The position numbers were made by a program, and so were the translations under genes. A stretch of 64,000 nucleotides of DNA from assembly GCF_027580225.2 (NCBI RefSeq), contig NC_073348.2:28670001-28734000 (forward strand). The letters are read 5' to 3'. Within the stretch, counting starts at the first letter, position 1, and each line of letters opens with the position of its first letter. This document shows, piece after piece, positions 40,181 through 53,954 of the stretch. Source of the DNA: Misgurnus anguillicaudatus (lineage: Eukaryota > Chordata > Actinopteri > Cypriniformes > Cobitidae). Under the pieces are notes generated by a model. That model saw only the letters and a list, made by a program, of their open reading frames with translations. It was not told the origin of the DNA and did not search any database.

Positions 40181-41317
40181 TAGGGGTGTCAACATTAAAG
40201 GAATAGTCTACTTATTTTCAATATTAAAATATGTTATTACCTTAACTAAGAATTGTTGATACATTCCTCTTTCATCTGTGTGCGTGCACGTAAGCGCTGG
40301 AGCGCGCAGCGACGCTTCGATAGCATTTAGCTTAGCCCCATTCATTCAATGGTACCATTTAGAGATAAAGTTAGAAGTGACCAAACACATCAACGTTTTT
40401 CCTATTTCAGACGAGTAGTTATACGAGCATGTTTGGTGGTACAAAATAAAACGTAGCGCTTTCTAAGTGGATTTAAAAGAGGAACTATATTTTATGGCGT
40501 AATAGCACTTTTGGGAGTACTTCGACTCGCCTGAAAAGTCCGCTCCCCTTCTCCCTCTCATAATGGGAGAGGGAGGGTGTTACTGCGCCGAGTCGAAGTA
40601 CTCCCAAAAGTGCTATTCCGCCTTAAAATATAGTTCCTCTTTTAAATCCGCTTAGAAAAGCGCTACGTTTTATTTTGTACCACCAAACTTGCTCGTATAA
40701 CTACTCGTCTTAAATAGGAAAAACGTTGATGTGTTTGGTCACTTCTAACTTTATCTCTAAATGGTACCATTGAATGAATGGGGCCAAGCCAAATGCCATC
40801 AAAGCGTCGCAGCGCGCTCCAGCGCCCACGCGCACGCACACAGACGACAGAGGGATGCATCAACAGTTCCCAGTTAAGGTAATAACATATTTTAATATTG
40901 AAAATGAGTAGACTATTCCTTTAATCGATTCGGCGATGCATCGCAATGCGCGCATGCACGATTCAGCATTGATGCAGCAAAGTGCCATAATCGATTACAG
41001 TATGTCACTGTTTATTTTCTGGCCTCGGGTGGACAATAAAGTTGTGAAGTTTCAATTACTTCCGGGGGCATAACAACAACCATCAAGATGGCAAAAATTC
41101 TCATCTCAGGTAATTGTCATTGTCTTAAAGCTGCTAAGCTTCTGTTTTTGTTGAGAATAGTTGCACTTGACCACTTGACTGATGAAAAATTTGCCTTGTT
41201 GTGTACAGTAGAATTCTGATGCATCGCAATGCATCGTACAGTCGAATTGAATTGAATCGTTACCTGGTGAATCGTAATTGAATCGAATTGTGAGGGCAGT
41301 GTCAATGCACACCCCTA
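40181..41317. mobile_element. hAT element split by a palindromic insertion
   Basis: Ends taggggtgtcaaca and, reversed, taggggtgtgcattgacact. An exact 8-bp duplication, ttattttc, flanks it at 40173-40180 and 41318-41325. Its left 14 bp and the rest (40925-41317, with cgattcggcgatgcatcgc) are separated by the palindrome in the next entry. Its own length is about 410 bp. Confidence 0.88.
40195..40924. mobile_element. TTAA-flanked palindromic MITE nested in the hAT
   Basis: TTAA at 40195-40198 and 40921-40924. The two arms of about 350 bp are near-perfect inverted copies, for example gagtacttcgactcg and cgagtcgaagtactc, tatagttcctctttta, and cattcattcaatggtacc. The centre is at about 40560 in ctccctctcataatgggaga. 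It inserted at a TTAA in the hAT end. Confidence 0.9.
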
Positions 41318-41570
41318 TTATTTTCCCCGTATGCATACATTTGGTATTAATATGTAACTTTGAACTGTACTAATATGCACTCTCTAGATACAAATGTGTA
41401 CTTTTGTGTAGGATTGTTATCATAATGTTAATTGCTTAGTCCTTTTAAGCATCAAATCATGGTTGGACTCAAAGATTACAATTTGAGTTTTTAAATGTAT
41501 GCATTTCGCCGATTTTACCTAAAGCAATGCATGGTGCATTCTGGCTATTGATTTTGTAAATACATGCACC

Positions 41571-41643
41571 CCCCTGGGATTTGAACCCACAACCTCTCCG
41601 TTGTTAGCACCATGTTGTACAAGCTGAGTTACAGGAACAGCCT
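41571..41643 (-). repeat. tRNA-derived SINE head
   Basis: On the minus strand ttcctgtaactcagcttgta looks like an A-box region and gtgggttcaaatcccagg like a B-box. The anticodon arm does not fold as a tRNA gene, and the family recurs at 48688 and 50511, so this is a SINE head rather than a tRNA. Confidence 0.55.
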
Positions 41644-41815
41644 AACAATAAAAAGTTCCTGTGCACCAGGCTGCAGGAAAGAGTTAAACTGCAACAACAA
41701 AAGGCCCAGTTTACAGTGTGTTAAAACAAAGAGCTATAAAATGCGACAAGTGAGCGATAAACACTGATGATAAATTGTAATATGCTCTGTGGAGGATTTG
41801 CCAAGGGTGTACATT

Positions 41816-41816
<1 letters not shown>

Positions 41817-41868
<52 letters not shown>

Positions 41869-41880
41869 CGTGCGTGCGTG
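41817..41880 (+). repeat. (GT)n with GCGT tail
   Basis: About 23 GT units followed by four GTGC units. Confidence 0.97.
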
Positions 41881-42160
41881 AATGTTTATGTGTGTGTAAA
41901 ATTGAAAACGGTTGGAATCAATATGAGTATTACAGTATTAGGCATGGAGAGATATACCATAAACTGTTTCAACATGCACCCTGGCAAAGCAATTTACACA
42001 CTTGCTCAGTGCTTATGAATAATTCATGCTCATATCAGTATTGCAGCAGCTTTGTACTGTAAGCTGCTTCAATAACAGTATGAGTGAAGTCACCTTTGAC
42101 TAATAAATACTTATATGATAGCTATATAGAAGTGTGTATATGGATTTCTTGGTTTATATT

Positions 42161-42187
42161 ATCATCATCATCATCATTATCATCATC

Positions 42188-42220
<33 letters not shown>

Positions 42221-42315
42221 TATTATTATTATTATCATAATAACAACAATAATAATAATAATAACAATAATGATAGCAATAACAATAATAATATTAATAT
42301 TAATGATAATGATAA
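42161..42315 (+). repeat. (ATC)n/(AAT)n compound trinucleotide repeat
   Basis: Runs of atc, aat, att and aac triplets with imperfect symmetry over about 150 bp. The long open frames crossing it are pure repeat translations. Confidence 0.9.
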
Positions 42316-43587
<1,272 letters not shown>

Positions 43588-43770
43588 GGACCTATAAGTG
43601 AACATCTCTGCAAAGAATACATTAATGCACATACAGCTAATCCTATAATTTTACAGTATATGGTTGGGTATTTTACAGTTTCTTTGTTACACTATTATAT
43701 GTTACTTAACCCTAAACCAATCCCTAACCCTATAGTAAGTACATTTAGTTTATTATAAGTACTATGCACT

Positions 43771-44010
43771 TTAAAGGCGGAGTGTACGATATCTGAAAAA
43801 CGTTTTGGAAAAGGGAGTCGGGCTGAATACCAAAACACACTTGTAGCCAATCAGCAGTAAGGGGCGTGTCCGACATCGTTGCCTGGGTTGCGTATGTGTG
43901 GGGCGGGTCTATCAAAACAAGGTCCAGATTCTATTGGGGTGGGGGTGTGTTTGTTTAGGTGATTTCAAATGTCAACATTGGCTTTCAGAGATCATGCACC
44001 CCGCCTTTAA
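43771..44010. mobile_element. TTAA-flanked MITE (family also at 15501)
   Basis: Starts ttaaaggcggagtgtacgat and ends catgcaccccgcctttaa. TTAA occurs at both edges, and the interior matches the 15501 copy in reverse. Confidence 0.8.
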
Positions 44011-44842
44011 TGTATTAGTACACTGTAACAATGATGCCTCAATTTAAAGTGCAACTTAAATATGCCATTTCATATTAATTCTAATTCTAACTACCACTAT
44101 AAAATGACTGGGTAAATACAGCAACTAACCAGGGATATACTGTAAATTTACACTTAATATTTCATTTATTACAGTGTAACCATCCATAACCAACAACTTG
44201 TCATTTTGGATCCTATCCCATACTCACACTATCCTGACAGTGCTTATGTGACCCCGCGCTCTCTTTTTGTTGTCTATTTATCGCTACAGGAAGCAGTTTA
44301 TTGCTGGCTGTCTGTGTGAGTTTGCCTGGCGCTCTATGAGAGAAATACATAATTAATGAAGAGTGTGAACACACCAAGAATCACTCCTTTTACCTTTGTC
44401 TCAGACACCCACCGGACAGCGTCTGCAGGGTCCTCATGACACACAAACGCACACACAACCACAACCCCCTGCTGCCCTTTCCCCCATCTCATGCTGAACA
44501 CACACAAAGGGAGCAACTCTCTCTCTCTCGCCCTCCTTTTCAATATCTTCCATTCTCTCACCGTCTCCTTCTTTTTCTCATTCCCGCACTTCTCCGCCTA
44601 TCAAACCCCAAAGTCTCACTCTCTCCTGTGTGCAGTGGCTGCACACTGGGGTTAAATTAATTTGCCAGCTCTGCTTTCTTTCTTTCTTTTCTTTTGTTGC
44701 TTTTTAACTTGTGATTAGTCCACAGTCCTAGTTTCATGCTAGACTTGGCAATTTCGTTTGGCAGACAGTGATCTTATCCTGCAGTCAAATTGTGTAAGTA
44801 CATGCTCCCAGTGGGAATTTGTGCCAGGAGAGTGTGTGTTGG

Positions 44843-44851
44843 AGAGAGAGA

Positions 44852-44889
<38 letters not shown>
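44843..44889 (+). repeat. (GA)n microsatellite
   Basis: GA units with one gggaga interruption. Confidence 0.95.
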
Positions 44890-44892
<3 letters not shown>

Positions 44893-45103
44893 TAGTGAAG
44901 ACAGAATAAGAGAACTCACAAAAGTATGCAGAGAAATGTTAACTACAATAATTAATTATAATTATAATTAACTACAATAATTTTAGATAAAAACAAAATA
45001 AAGTGATCTAACCCTAGAAATAGTAAAACATACCAGCAATTAGTAAAAACACAAATACAAACACATAATTATTCATGCTGCAATGCATGCTGGGAAACTA
45101 ATA

Positions 45104-45470
45104 TTTTACATGAATCCAGACACAGGTAAACATTTTGAACCTACAGCAAAATGTGTTAAAATATAAAATATTTATTTTATTTTATTTTATTTTATTTTAT
45201 TTTATTTTATTTTATTTTATTTTATTTTATTTTATTTTATTTTATTTTATTTTATTTTATTTTATTTTATTTTATTAATTAATAAAATAAAATAAAATAA
45301 AATAAAATAAAATAAAATAAAATAAAATAAAATAAAATAAAATAAAATAAAATAAAATAAAATAAAATAAAATAATTAATTAAATTAAATGTAATAGTTA
45401 TAATTGTAATAAATTATGCAATGAAAATTGTAAGCATTGTTGTAAAAAAATATTTTAAACACCATTACAA
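45104..45470. repeat. duplicated segment, copy A (pentanucleotide-expanded)
   Basis: Shares atttt-gaacctacagcaaaat, ttaaatgtaatag and aattgtaataaattatgcaa with copy B at 45911-46129, about 807 bp away. In this copy the core between the flanks is a (TTTTA)n/(TAAAA)n array of about 210 bp; copy B has only a short array. Confidence 0.85.
45166..45375. repeat. self-complementary (TTTTA)n-(TAAAA)n array
   Basis: About 110 bp of TTTTA units meets about 92 bp of TAAAA units through attaattaat, forming a nearly perfect inverted repeat able to fold as one long hairpin or cruciform. Confidence 0.95.
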
Positions 45471-45479
45471 AGCTAAGAT

Positions 45480-45895
<416 letters not shown>

Positions 45896-45910
45896 TGTAA
45901 ATATACCAAA

Positions 45911-46129
45911 TTTTACATATATCCAGAAACAGGTAAATATTTTGAACCTACAGCAAAATGTGTTAAAATATAAAATATTTTATATTTTATTTTATAAATT
46001 AATAAAATAAAATAAAAAATAAAATAAAATAAAATAAAATAAGAAACCAGAATTCAATTAAATGTAATAGCTATAATTGTAATAAATTATGCAATAATAT
46101 TGTAAGCATTATTGTAAAAAACCATTAAA
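45911..46129. repeat. duplicated segment, copy B (short pentanucleotide)
   Basis: Partner of copy A. The core here is only a few TTTTA units, a short aattaa junction and about ten TAAAA-like units, with one 6-nt irregularity. Confidence 0.85.
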
Positions 46130-46576
46130 GGGCACCTACTGATTCACATTTTTACATTTCCTTTGGTGTGTAAGTGTGTTTTAGTACATATTATTGATAT
46201 GCAAAGGTATACGATGGTGCGAGTTATCGTCTCCAATGTAAATCTCTTGGACTACAACAAACACACAGATTGTAGGCAACAGTTTACTTCCTGGGATTGG
46301 TGATGTAGAAACCGACATTATCATAATTCCTCCCGCTTGGACTCACAACCTGTAAGTTAACGCCTGTTAAGCTGGCCAATCAGGGACATAGCGCTTTTCA
46401 AATCAATGAGTTTTGTACAAAATCTGTGCGTTTCAGGAAGAGAGGGAAATCTGGAGCTAACAAAAATATACGTATATGAAAAATAATGTGCTTTTTTAAC
46501 CATAAACCATGCGAACACATTGTATTATACCAAATACACAAAAAAACTTTTTAGCAATGAAATAGGTGCACTTTAA
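46125..46576. mobile_element. TTAA-flanked MITE with aaagggcacctact ends
   Basis: Starts ttaaagggcacctactgatt and ends gaaataggtgcactttaa; inverted ends and TTAA at both edges. Interior is 450 bp without a coding frame. Confidence 0.75.
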
Positions 46577-46916
46577 TACCTTTTACATTGTGTCCATGCG
46601 TCTTTACCCCTAACAGTAAAGGTAAAAGCCACTGCATCATTCTTTAAAAGACATAAATGCATTTAAGGTATAAAGTGAAATGACAAAAACAAATTTAACA
46701 CAGAGCTGCTCGCAAATAAAGCATGCAGCAATGGGAATATACTGTATGTGCCGGGATGGGTTCTGTCACTTACCTTGGAAAAATGCAGGGCAAACGTGGG
46801 TTGATGGACACAACAGAGGATCTCTTCTTTAATGCTGAGAGCCAACAAAAGATATCAGTGCGAAGCTGGTTTTAATATTGAGATGCATATAGGGGAGAAG
46901 GGTTTTATTAAACACG

Positions 46917-46917
<1 letters not shown>

Positions 46918-46984
<67 letters not shown>
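46918..46984. repeat. (TA)n array
   Basis: About 33 TA units without interruption. Confidence 0.97.
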
Positions 46985-46987
<3 letters not shown>

Positions 46988-48423
46988 GTCATTTCATTGA
47001 TATTTAACAAATTTGACTGTCTTTTGCTGCAAAATCCTCTTAAGTGCATGCAAACTTTATTTCAAAAAAATCACTTAGACATAGAAACAGTTGCAAAATA
47101 AGGATGCAACTAGAAACATTGCAAATGTCCATATGTACAGTATATACTGTATAAAGTAGATGTTAAATATCACCCTGGGAAATATTCAATAAAGTGTAAT
47201 AACTAGCCCTGCCCTAAAACACATCTGTTGATATAGGGCTCTGTTAAAGGATTTTAAATTGAATTATTAAAGGATCTTGAATTATTTATTATTTACATAT
47301 TATAATAGTATTTAATTTTAATATCACAATAATACACCATGGCTACAGTATTCATATGAATAATAAATGCTAGTACATTATATTAACATATCACAATGAT
47401 CACATCATATGAAGTTGCAAAATCACTGGGGTGTGTTCAGTATCTTCGCACCAAGTGAAAGCAGGTTTACCAGCCTCTCAAGTTTGGCAAGATCATTTTC
47501 ATTACAGTTTTACCCTGTTGAAGGAGTAAACGTGTCATATTTGCAACTGCTAAAACATTACAGTCAACGCAACGGCAATAATCCTCTGTGTCAATACAGC
47601 TGTTAAAATAATCCTCTGATGAAAAATCAAAGAAAGCAAATCCCTACTGAGTATGAGCAGCTTCCCAAATATAGATCTCATTCACAGTTATTAACATACA
47701 TTTAGATTTATGCTTTTATCCGATACAATTTATAGTGCAATTTCTTTTTGCTCCCCAATCTGATATTTTTAAAGTTCATCACAAAATTATATCTCAATTA
47801 TAACCAAATTATAACCACAAAATGATATAAAAGATTTTATTTGGCCCACTTAAGATATGTCAGTGCAAGTTGTTTTCAGTTTGGACAGCTCTTACATTTA
47901 ATTTAGGACTAGTATTATCCCTGTCTGGGAAACCGCCCCTAAATCACCAAATATGACTTTGGTTCACATATTACTCAAAATAAGCTCTCTTTTGTGTTGA
48001 CCATCCGCTCAGGACATTACAAAACGTCAGTTTATGGATCATTATCATGATCTATTAGTTGGATTGTATCGTGTAGATGTTGAATTCTCATCATTGTTGT
48101 GGCCTTGCAAATCTTTGGCAACATGCTAGAGATTCTATTTATGTGATGTGGCCTCGTTTTCAATTTCTCTCCGCGTTAGCCGCCGGCCTGCCTGACTGTT
48201 TTTCTCTCTATAGCTTTTGAGGACATGTTTCTCTAATGCTGCCCGACCACTCGCAGCCAGAGAGTCTGGCACAGGAATGATTACCTGTCTGTATGATCAA
48301 TTACCTGATTATTCTCTGGATACACACTCGCGGTATGTCTCTGGAGTCATGCGCGTACACTCAAAACACACACAAACAGTGGGAGAGAAAGAAATGCCAA
48401 GACACTTTTTTGACAGAAATGGG
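46985..48423. other. intergenic, degraded SINE tail only
   Basis: At 47696-47745 the minus strand resembles the conserved V-SINE-type tail (gctttggataaaagc-like). Otherwise no gene or repeat recognised. Confidence 0.35.
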
Positions 48424-48508
<85 letters not shown>

Positions 48509-48536
48509 TGAGAGAGAGAGAAAGAAAGAGAGAGAG
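48424..48536 (+). repeat. (GT)n followed by (GA)n
   Basis: About 36 GT units and then a GA run with gtga and gaaa variants. The 141-codon open frame across it reads as Cys-Val repeats and is not a gene. Confidence 0.96.
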
Positions 48537-48687
48537 ATGTGGCTTGTGGCAGGAAACGCTTTTGTTTCTTGCATCAAAACAAGTCTCCCTCCTCTTCACT
48601 TCTACACTGTGCAACTGCTTGGATGTGACACCAATTCAGTAGTACCGCCACACAAACACTGACTGCGAAACTTTAGGGCACTATCAA

Positions 48688-48790
48688 TAGCTTCTGTACC
48701 TCAGCTTGTAGTGCATGACACTAGAAACACCAAAGTCATGGGTTTGATTCAAGGAACACAAACTGATAAACCAGATACTTTAAAGGTTCA
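48688..48790 (+). repeat. tRNA-derived SINE fragment
   Basis: ttctgtacctcagcttgtag followed by gtcatgggtttgattcaagg, an A-box/B-box-like pair, then gaacacaaactgataaa as in fish tRNA-derived SINEs. Truncated at the 3' end. Confidence 0.55.
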
Positions 48791-49370
48791 TAGAATGTAA
48801 ACCTTTATTTACCTACAGTAGGCATAGATGAATAATAAGAGCTCTGTACATGGTAATAACATATTAGGAGCCTCAAACACCATTGTTTTATCCGTCTTAT
48901 GTAAACCTTGTGCATGCAAAAGACCGCTGGAAAACAGGCCAATCTCAACATAACACCAACTGTGACGTTACAGTCGAGATGTACGCTCCCAACATTATAT
49001 GACACATTCAATTAATTACAATGTTGTTACAATGTTATAAACAAAGTTTTGAGTGCTGATTTAGCACTATATGCTAGTTAATGTTATAGCGTTTAGGCTG
49101 AAGTTCTACTATTGACATTACAGTTACGTTCTGCCGGTCCATTCTGGAAAAAAAAACGTACCACTCAGAATCATCCATTAACAATCTCAGAATAATGAAT
49201 TATTACTCAAAATCTGTATCTTTGTCTGATACAGGCTCAAACATAAGGTCTGTTTGCACACACACACAGAGCTACTGAAATGAGCCGCTCTGAGAAACAG
49301 CCAATCAGAGCAGAGCTCAACATTATTATTCATGACCCTTTCAAATAAGGTAATACTTCTAGGGCAACCC

Positions 49371-49700
49371 AGTCTCACCCCATGGCGTCAATATTTGACG
49401 ACACTTGACCATGCGTCAATATGTTGACTTCAATACTATTAAGTCCGTTGCATTCTCTTTCCTATTTTCTTACCATTTTCTACCATTTTCGCGTCGGTTT
49501 AGGGTTAGATTTACATAATGACATCCCTACCCAAACCTAACCCTAACCCCAATGCCAGGTGACAACTGTTTAATTTCGCGTACCTAATAGTATTGAAGTC
49601 CCCAGTTCGTCAAAAAATGACGCGAAAGGTATACCCTCCGCGTCAACATATTGACGCATTGTCAAGTGTCGTCAAATATTGACGCCATGGGTGTGAGACT
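49371..49700. mobile_element. palindromic MITE with agtctcac ends
   Basis: Left agtctcaccccatggcgtca and right gccatgggtgtgagact are inverted, followed by long matching arms rich in ttgacg (caatatttgacgacacttga and its complement). About 330 bp. No clear target duplication. Confidence 0.75.
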
Positions 49701-49778
49701 GTGTTATCTAGGGACAAATCCTAGGGTTGTTAATGCAAAACTATTTCTGGATAATTTTGCACTTAATAAAGCGACATA

Positions 49779-50285
49779 TACTGTGTAAAAGACTTAGGCC
49801 ACCACAAAATTAGATTTGTTGTTTTTGCAATGTTATAGTGATCATATATAATTGTTTCTCAGTCTCTTTAAATACTGGAAATGTGTATATAGTATTAAAA
49901 ACTATATAAAAATGTAAACTGATGTGACAAGTTTTTAGGGCAAACTCCCCTTACACTTGAGCAATAGCAGGAAACTGCAGGATCTCTAAAACCTAAATAA
50001 AATTTTTAAGAAATTATTCTTTTTACTTCATTCTGCTCAAAAACGCTCAAGATGTGTTTAGTGCCAAGAAAGGTCACACTAAACACTGACGATGCCTAAA
50101 GTTGACATTTAGTCCAGAAAATTTTATACATTTATATATATTTATAATTTTGTACATATTTCTTGTATTTTCTGTTTGCATCTTAATAAAATAGATTGAA
50201 AAATAAATATGGATGGACATTAAAACTTCTAAAACAACAAGTGTGGTGGTGGTGGCCAAAGACTTTTACACGTGACAGTACTGTA
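49779..50285. mobile_element. non-autonomous Tc1-like element, second family
   Basis: Left tactgtgtaaaagacttagg and right (reversed) tacagtactgtcacgtgtaa then aagtctttggccaccac are inverted ends of the fish Tc1-like tacagtactgt type, with TA at both edges. The 500-bp interior has no transposase. Confidence 0.75.
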
Positions 50286-50510
50286 GATATAAGTGCACAA
50301 TTTTAAATATTGTATCAATGCATTATTTAGCACCTCTAAATGCACTATAAATGTGCTTTGCATAAAATGTACAACTGTAAATCTGAAAGGCTGTGAGAAA
50401 CTTTTAAGTCAGGATGACACCAAAACGATCATGAAAAATAGCAGGTACTACACAAAAAAATTGACCATCAATGTTGAAATAGACTTTAAATTGTCTGAAA
50501 TATAAACATT

Positions 50511-50655
50511 CCTGTAGCTCAGTAAAGGTAGAGCATTGCAGTAGCATTGCAAAGGTCTGTGGTCAATTCACAAGAAGCATGCATACTGATAAAACATATA
50601 AGTTACCTTGTAATTCAGTTGCTTTGGATTAAAACATCTGCTAAATGGACGAAAC
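50511..50655 (+). repeat. tRNA-derived SINE with V-SINE-like tail
   Basis: ttcctgtagctcagtaaagg (A-box region), then a B-box-like gtggtcaattcac, and a tail gctttggattaaaacatctg ctaaatg resembling the conserved V-SINE central domain. It abuts the TTAA element at 50656. Confidence 0.7.
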
Positions 50656-51954
50656 TTAAAGGGACACTCCTCTTTTTTTGAAAATATGCTAATTTTCCAG
50701 CTCCCCTAGTGTTAAACATTTGATTTTTACTGTTTTGGAATCCATTCAGCTGATCTCTGGGTCTGGCGGTACCACTTTTAGCATAGCTTAGCATAATCCA
50801 TTGAATCTGATTAGACCATTAGCATCGCACTAAAAAATAACCAAAGAGTTTGGATATTTTTTCTATTTAAAACTTGACTCTGGTGTAGTTACATTGTAAG
50901 ACCGACAGAAAATTAAAAGTTGCGATTTTCAACGCTGATATGGCCAGGAACTATACTCTCATTCTGGCTTAATAATCAAGGACTTTGCTGCCTTAACATG
51001 GCTGCAGGAGGCGCAATGATATGACGCAGTGCCCGAAAATAGTCCCAAAAATAGTTTTCGGGCAATGCGTAATATCACTACACCTGCTGCAGCCATGTTA
51101 CAGCAGCAAAGTCTTTGATTATTACGCAAGAATGAGAGTATAGTTCCTGGCTATATCTGCCTAGAAAATCATATTTTTTACATTTCTGTCGGTCTTAGTA
51201 CACGATGTAGCTACACCAGAGTCAAGTTTTAAATAGAAAAAATATCCAAACTCTTTGGTTATTTTTGAGCGCGGTGCTAATGGTCTAATCCAGTGCTTCT
51301 CAATTATTTTCTGTCAAGCCCCCCCTAGGAAGAAGTAAACATTTCGCGCCCCCCCAACTCTCCGCCGCGAATGTAAATAGTATAATTTGTCTATAAAATT
51401 ACACATCTGCAAAACATTGTATCCTTATTAACATTGAGAAAACACAAAAAGAAATATCGATCAACTTACAATAACTTTATTAACATTGTTTTTTAGTCTG
51501 TAACAGAAAAGACTTAAAATGCATCAATTTGCCTGAAATAAAAAAAATCAATCCTTATATAAAGTATAATATTTTTTGACCATTTCATACTGAAAAATTT
51601 AATTAAATATAATCAATAAATAATAATAAAAAAACAAGCGGCTTATCAGCGTGATTGGGGTGTAATGTCTTTAAGTGACGGTGCAAAAAAAATCACTTCC
51701 TGAAAAAGTATTTTCCCTGGGGGCTCGCGCGCCCCCCCTGGTGTCGCTTCGAGCCCCCCCTGGGGGTCCCGCCCCACTATTTGAGAAGCACTGGTCTAAT
51801 CAGATTCAATGGATTATGCTAAGCTATGCTAAAAGTGGTAGTGCAAGACCCGGAGATCGGCTGAATAGACTACAAAACGGTTATAATCAAATGTTTAACT
51901 CTAGCGGAGCAGGAAAATTAGCATATTTTCAAAAAAAGTGGAGTGTCCCTTTAA
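50656..51954. mobile_element. TTAA-flanked palindromic MITE interrupted by a hAT
   Basis: TTAA at 50656-50659 and 51951-51954. Ends ttaaagggacactcc and ggagtgtccctttaa are inverted. The long arms match, for example gctaagctatgctaaaagtg on the right against cacttttagcatagcttagc on the left. The apparent centre is near 51050. The right arm is split by the hAT at 51291-51793. Confidence 0.9.
51291..51793. mobile_element. hAT MITE nested in the TTAA palindrome
   Basis: Ends cagtgcttctcaa and ttgagaagcactg. Exact 8-bp duplication gtctaatc at 51283-51290 and 51794-51801. Interior has GC-rich ccccccc words near both ends. Confidence 0.92.
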
Positions 51955-52930
51955 GTAAAGTTTTTAACATGTTGCTATGTAAGTGTTAAAATGGTTACTA
52001 AGGCATTGAATGTGGTTGCTAAGGTGTGGTACATGTCACGCTCCAAAGTTAAATACTTAGGCTTTAGGGATTTGTTCAAATAATACTGATGTTTGTCCCA
52101 ACACCACTAATTATTTTTTCACAAACCATAAAGCGAAGATCACTTGAGAACAGATGGCAAAAGTGACAATTAGACGAGCTCTGCAGTGATATTGACAGCG
52201 TCTGTTGGCACTTGTAAGACACTGATTTGTAATCTGTGACAATATGAGTGTTGCATAAACCTCACTTTGACCTCATCTCTCCGATTCGCACACACAGGCG
52301 TACATTTAATTTAAACTTTAAGGAGGGGTGATAAAGTGTCAACTGTGCATAGGGTTTTATTATTTATTGTACAAACATTGTAAGTGTTATAATTGCAGTT
52401 TTGATTATTTTGGGGGGGTCACCATGCATCTATACACACAGCAGGTGCATACACACTTCTCAACATGATGGTCTGTGACAGCTGAGAGTGGGTTTACAGT
52501 TTCAGAGGAGCACTCGAACCTATCTGAACCCTTCACAAACACACACACCATTCAATAGCACATTAAACTCCTCTAAACCACATGCGCAGGCACTGGCAAC
52601 CCATATGACCACAACATGACAACTGGAGTCAAGCTGATGATTACGCAAGCCAGACAGAAGATGGCACGCTTGAGAGAGATTACACAACAACGCGCAGACA
52701 GTTGTCGAGTCACACATCTGCTGATATGACACTATGATAAACTATCACCAGATCTACAAGTGAGTATATTATAATACACTTGGAAAATCACTGTTATCAT
52801 TACTGACTGAGTAATACTGATGTACTTACATGTACTTACTATAGGGTTAGATTTGGTTAAGGGTTAGCTGTGTAATTGACTGCTATTAAGACAATTATGT
52901 AACATGTGTGACATCTAAACAAATTTAATG
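51955..52930. other. intergenic, minor repeat words only
   Basis: Short repeated gttgctaagg/gttactaagg words near 51966-52036 look like a decayed minisatellite. No gene recognised. Confidence 0.35.
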
Positions 52931-52931
52931 A

Positions 52932-52959
52932 TGACCTAAGACTTTTGCACAGTACTGTA
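52932..52959. mobile_element. solo Tc1-like right end
   Basis: acctaagacttttgcacagt actgta is the terminal repeat of the tacagtactgt Tc1-like family seen at 49779. No matching left end nearby. Confidence 0.55.
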
Positions 52960-53572
52960 TGTGAGTTGTAGAAATCACACCTATTAGCTCAGAAAAGACA
53001 GGATTAAACTTACACACACGCGCGCACACACACACACTCATACACTGTAGACCGTAAGTGTTGTGAAATGAGACGTCTTTGCAAGGACATGGTTTAAATG
53101 CGATTATCTTCCCCACACAGGCATTGCACAAATCTGTAAGAGAGCTGATTTTTATGACTGCAAAAGTCTGATCTAAGGGTGCTGGATTTCTAACCATGCT
53201 GATAGAGCGAAACCAGATGGATTCTTTGAAATTCATAAGATTCACAAGTGTTACACTTCCAACGACCTCATCTGCATTATCAGCAGGTGCTATAAAAATG
53301 AGGGAAGCCGGCAATATTGTCATCAGTATATTTGAATTATTCATGCGTAATTAACCAGTGACAAATATCGTATCACAGTGAGTTATTGCTCATTAAAGAG
53401 AGAGATGGAGAAAGAACTACAGTTCAAAAGAAATAAATAACCCGTACTGGGTAGTTTATTGTCTGATGTCGCATGAGATGTTGTTTGACACTTTAAAGCT
53501 GTTAGGCTTTTATATTAAGATAATAGGATGCTCGACAAATAACTAAAACAGGCTTTGATGTGTGCTCTATAA

Positions 53573-53868
53573 CAGTGGTTCCCAAACTTTTTCAGTGTGT
53601 GGCCCCCCTTGTGTACGGTGCATTGCTTCGCGGCCCCCCCCAAGAAAATTTGTGACAAAAAACTGTTCTAAAACTCAACATTTTAATCAAAAAAAACATT
53701 AAATTATAAAAAAGTAGTGCTTTTGGTTAGTAGCCTTATTTTTTTAGGTTTAATTACACAGAATTCATGATAAATTAATGCATTTCATAAAATGTCATAA
53801 AACTGGGGCCCCCTGGCACCATCTCCCAGCCCCCCTGGGGGCCCCGGCCCCCAGTTTGAAAACCACTG
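53573..53868. mobile_element. hAT MITE with perfect target duplication
   Basis: Ends cagtggttcccaaacttttt and (reversed) cagtggttttcaaactggg. Exact 8-bp duplication ctctataa at 53565-53572 and 53869-53876. Length 296 bp. Confidence 0.93.
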
Positions 53869-53954
53869 CTCTATAACATGAACATGAGATTATTGCACTG
53901 TCAGAAAAACAAATAAAAATATGGTCATTAGCTGTCACTTACCCTTTATTCCAG

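Noticed and set aside
41571..41643. tRNA gene on the minus strand
   Set aside because: A- and B-box-like words are present but the arms do not pair as a tRNA; related copies are SINE pieces.
48217..48642. 141-codon open frame
   Set aside because: Core is Cys-Val repeats from a GT microsatellite; flanks show no family.
49525..49555. Telomere-like ctaaccctaacccc
   Set aside because: Only two units inside a MITE; similar short runs at 5763 and 43725 are isolated.
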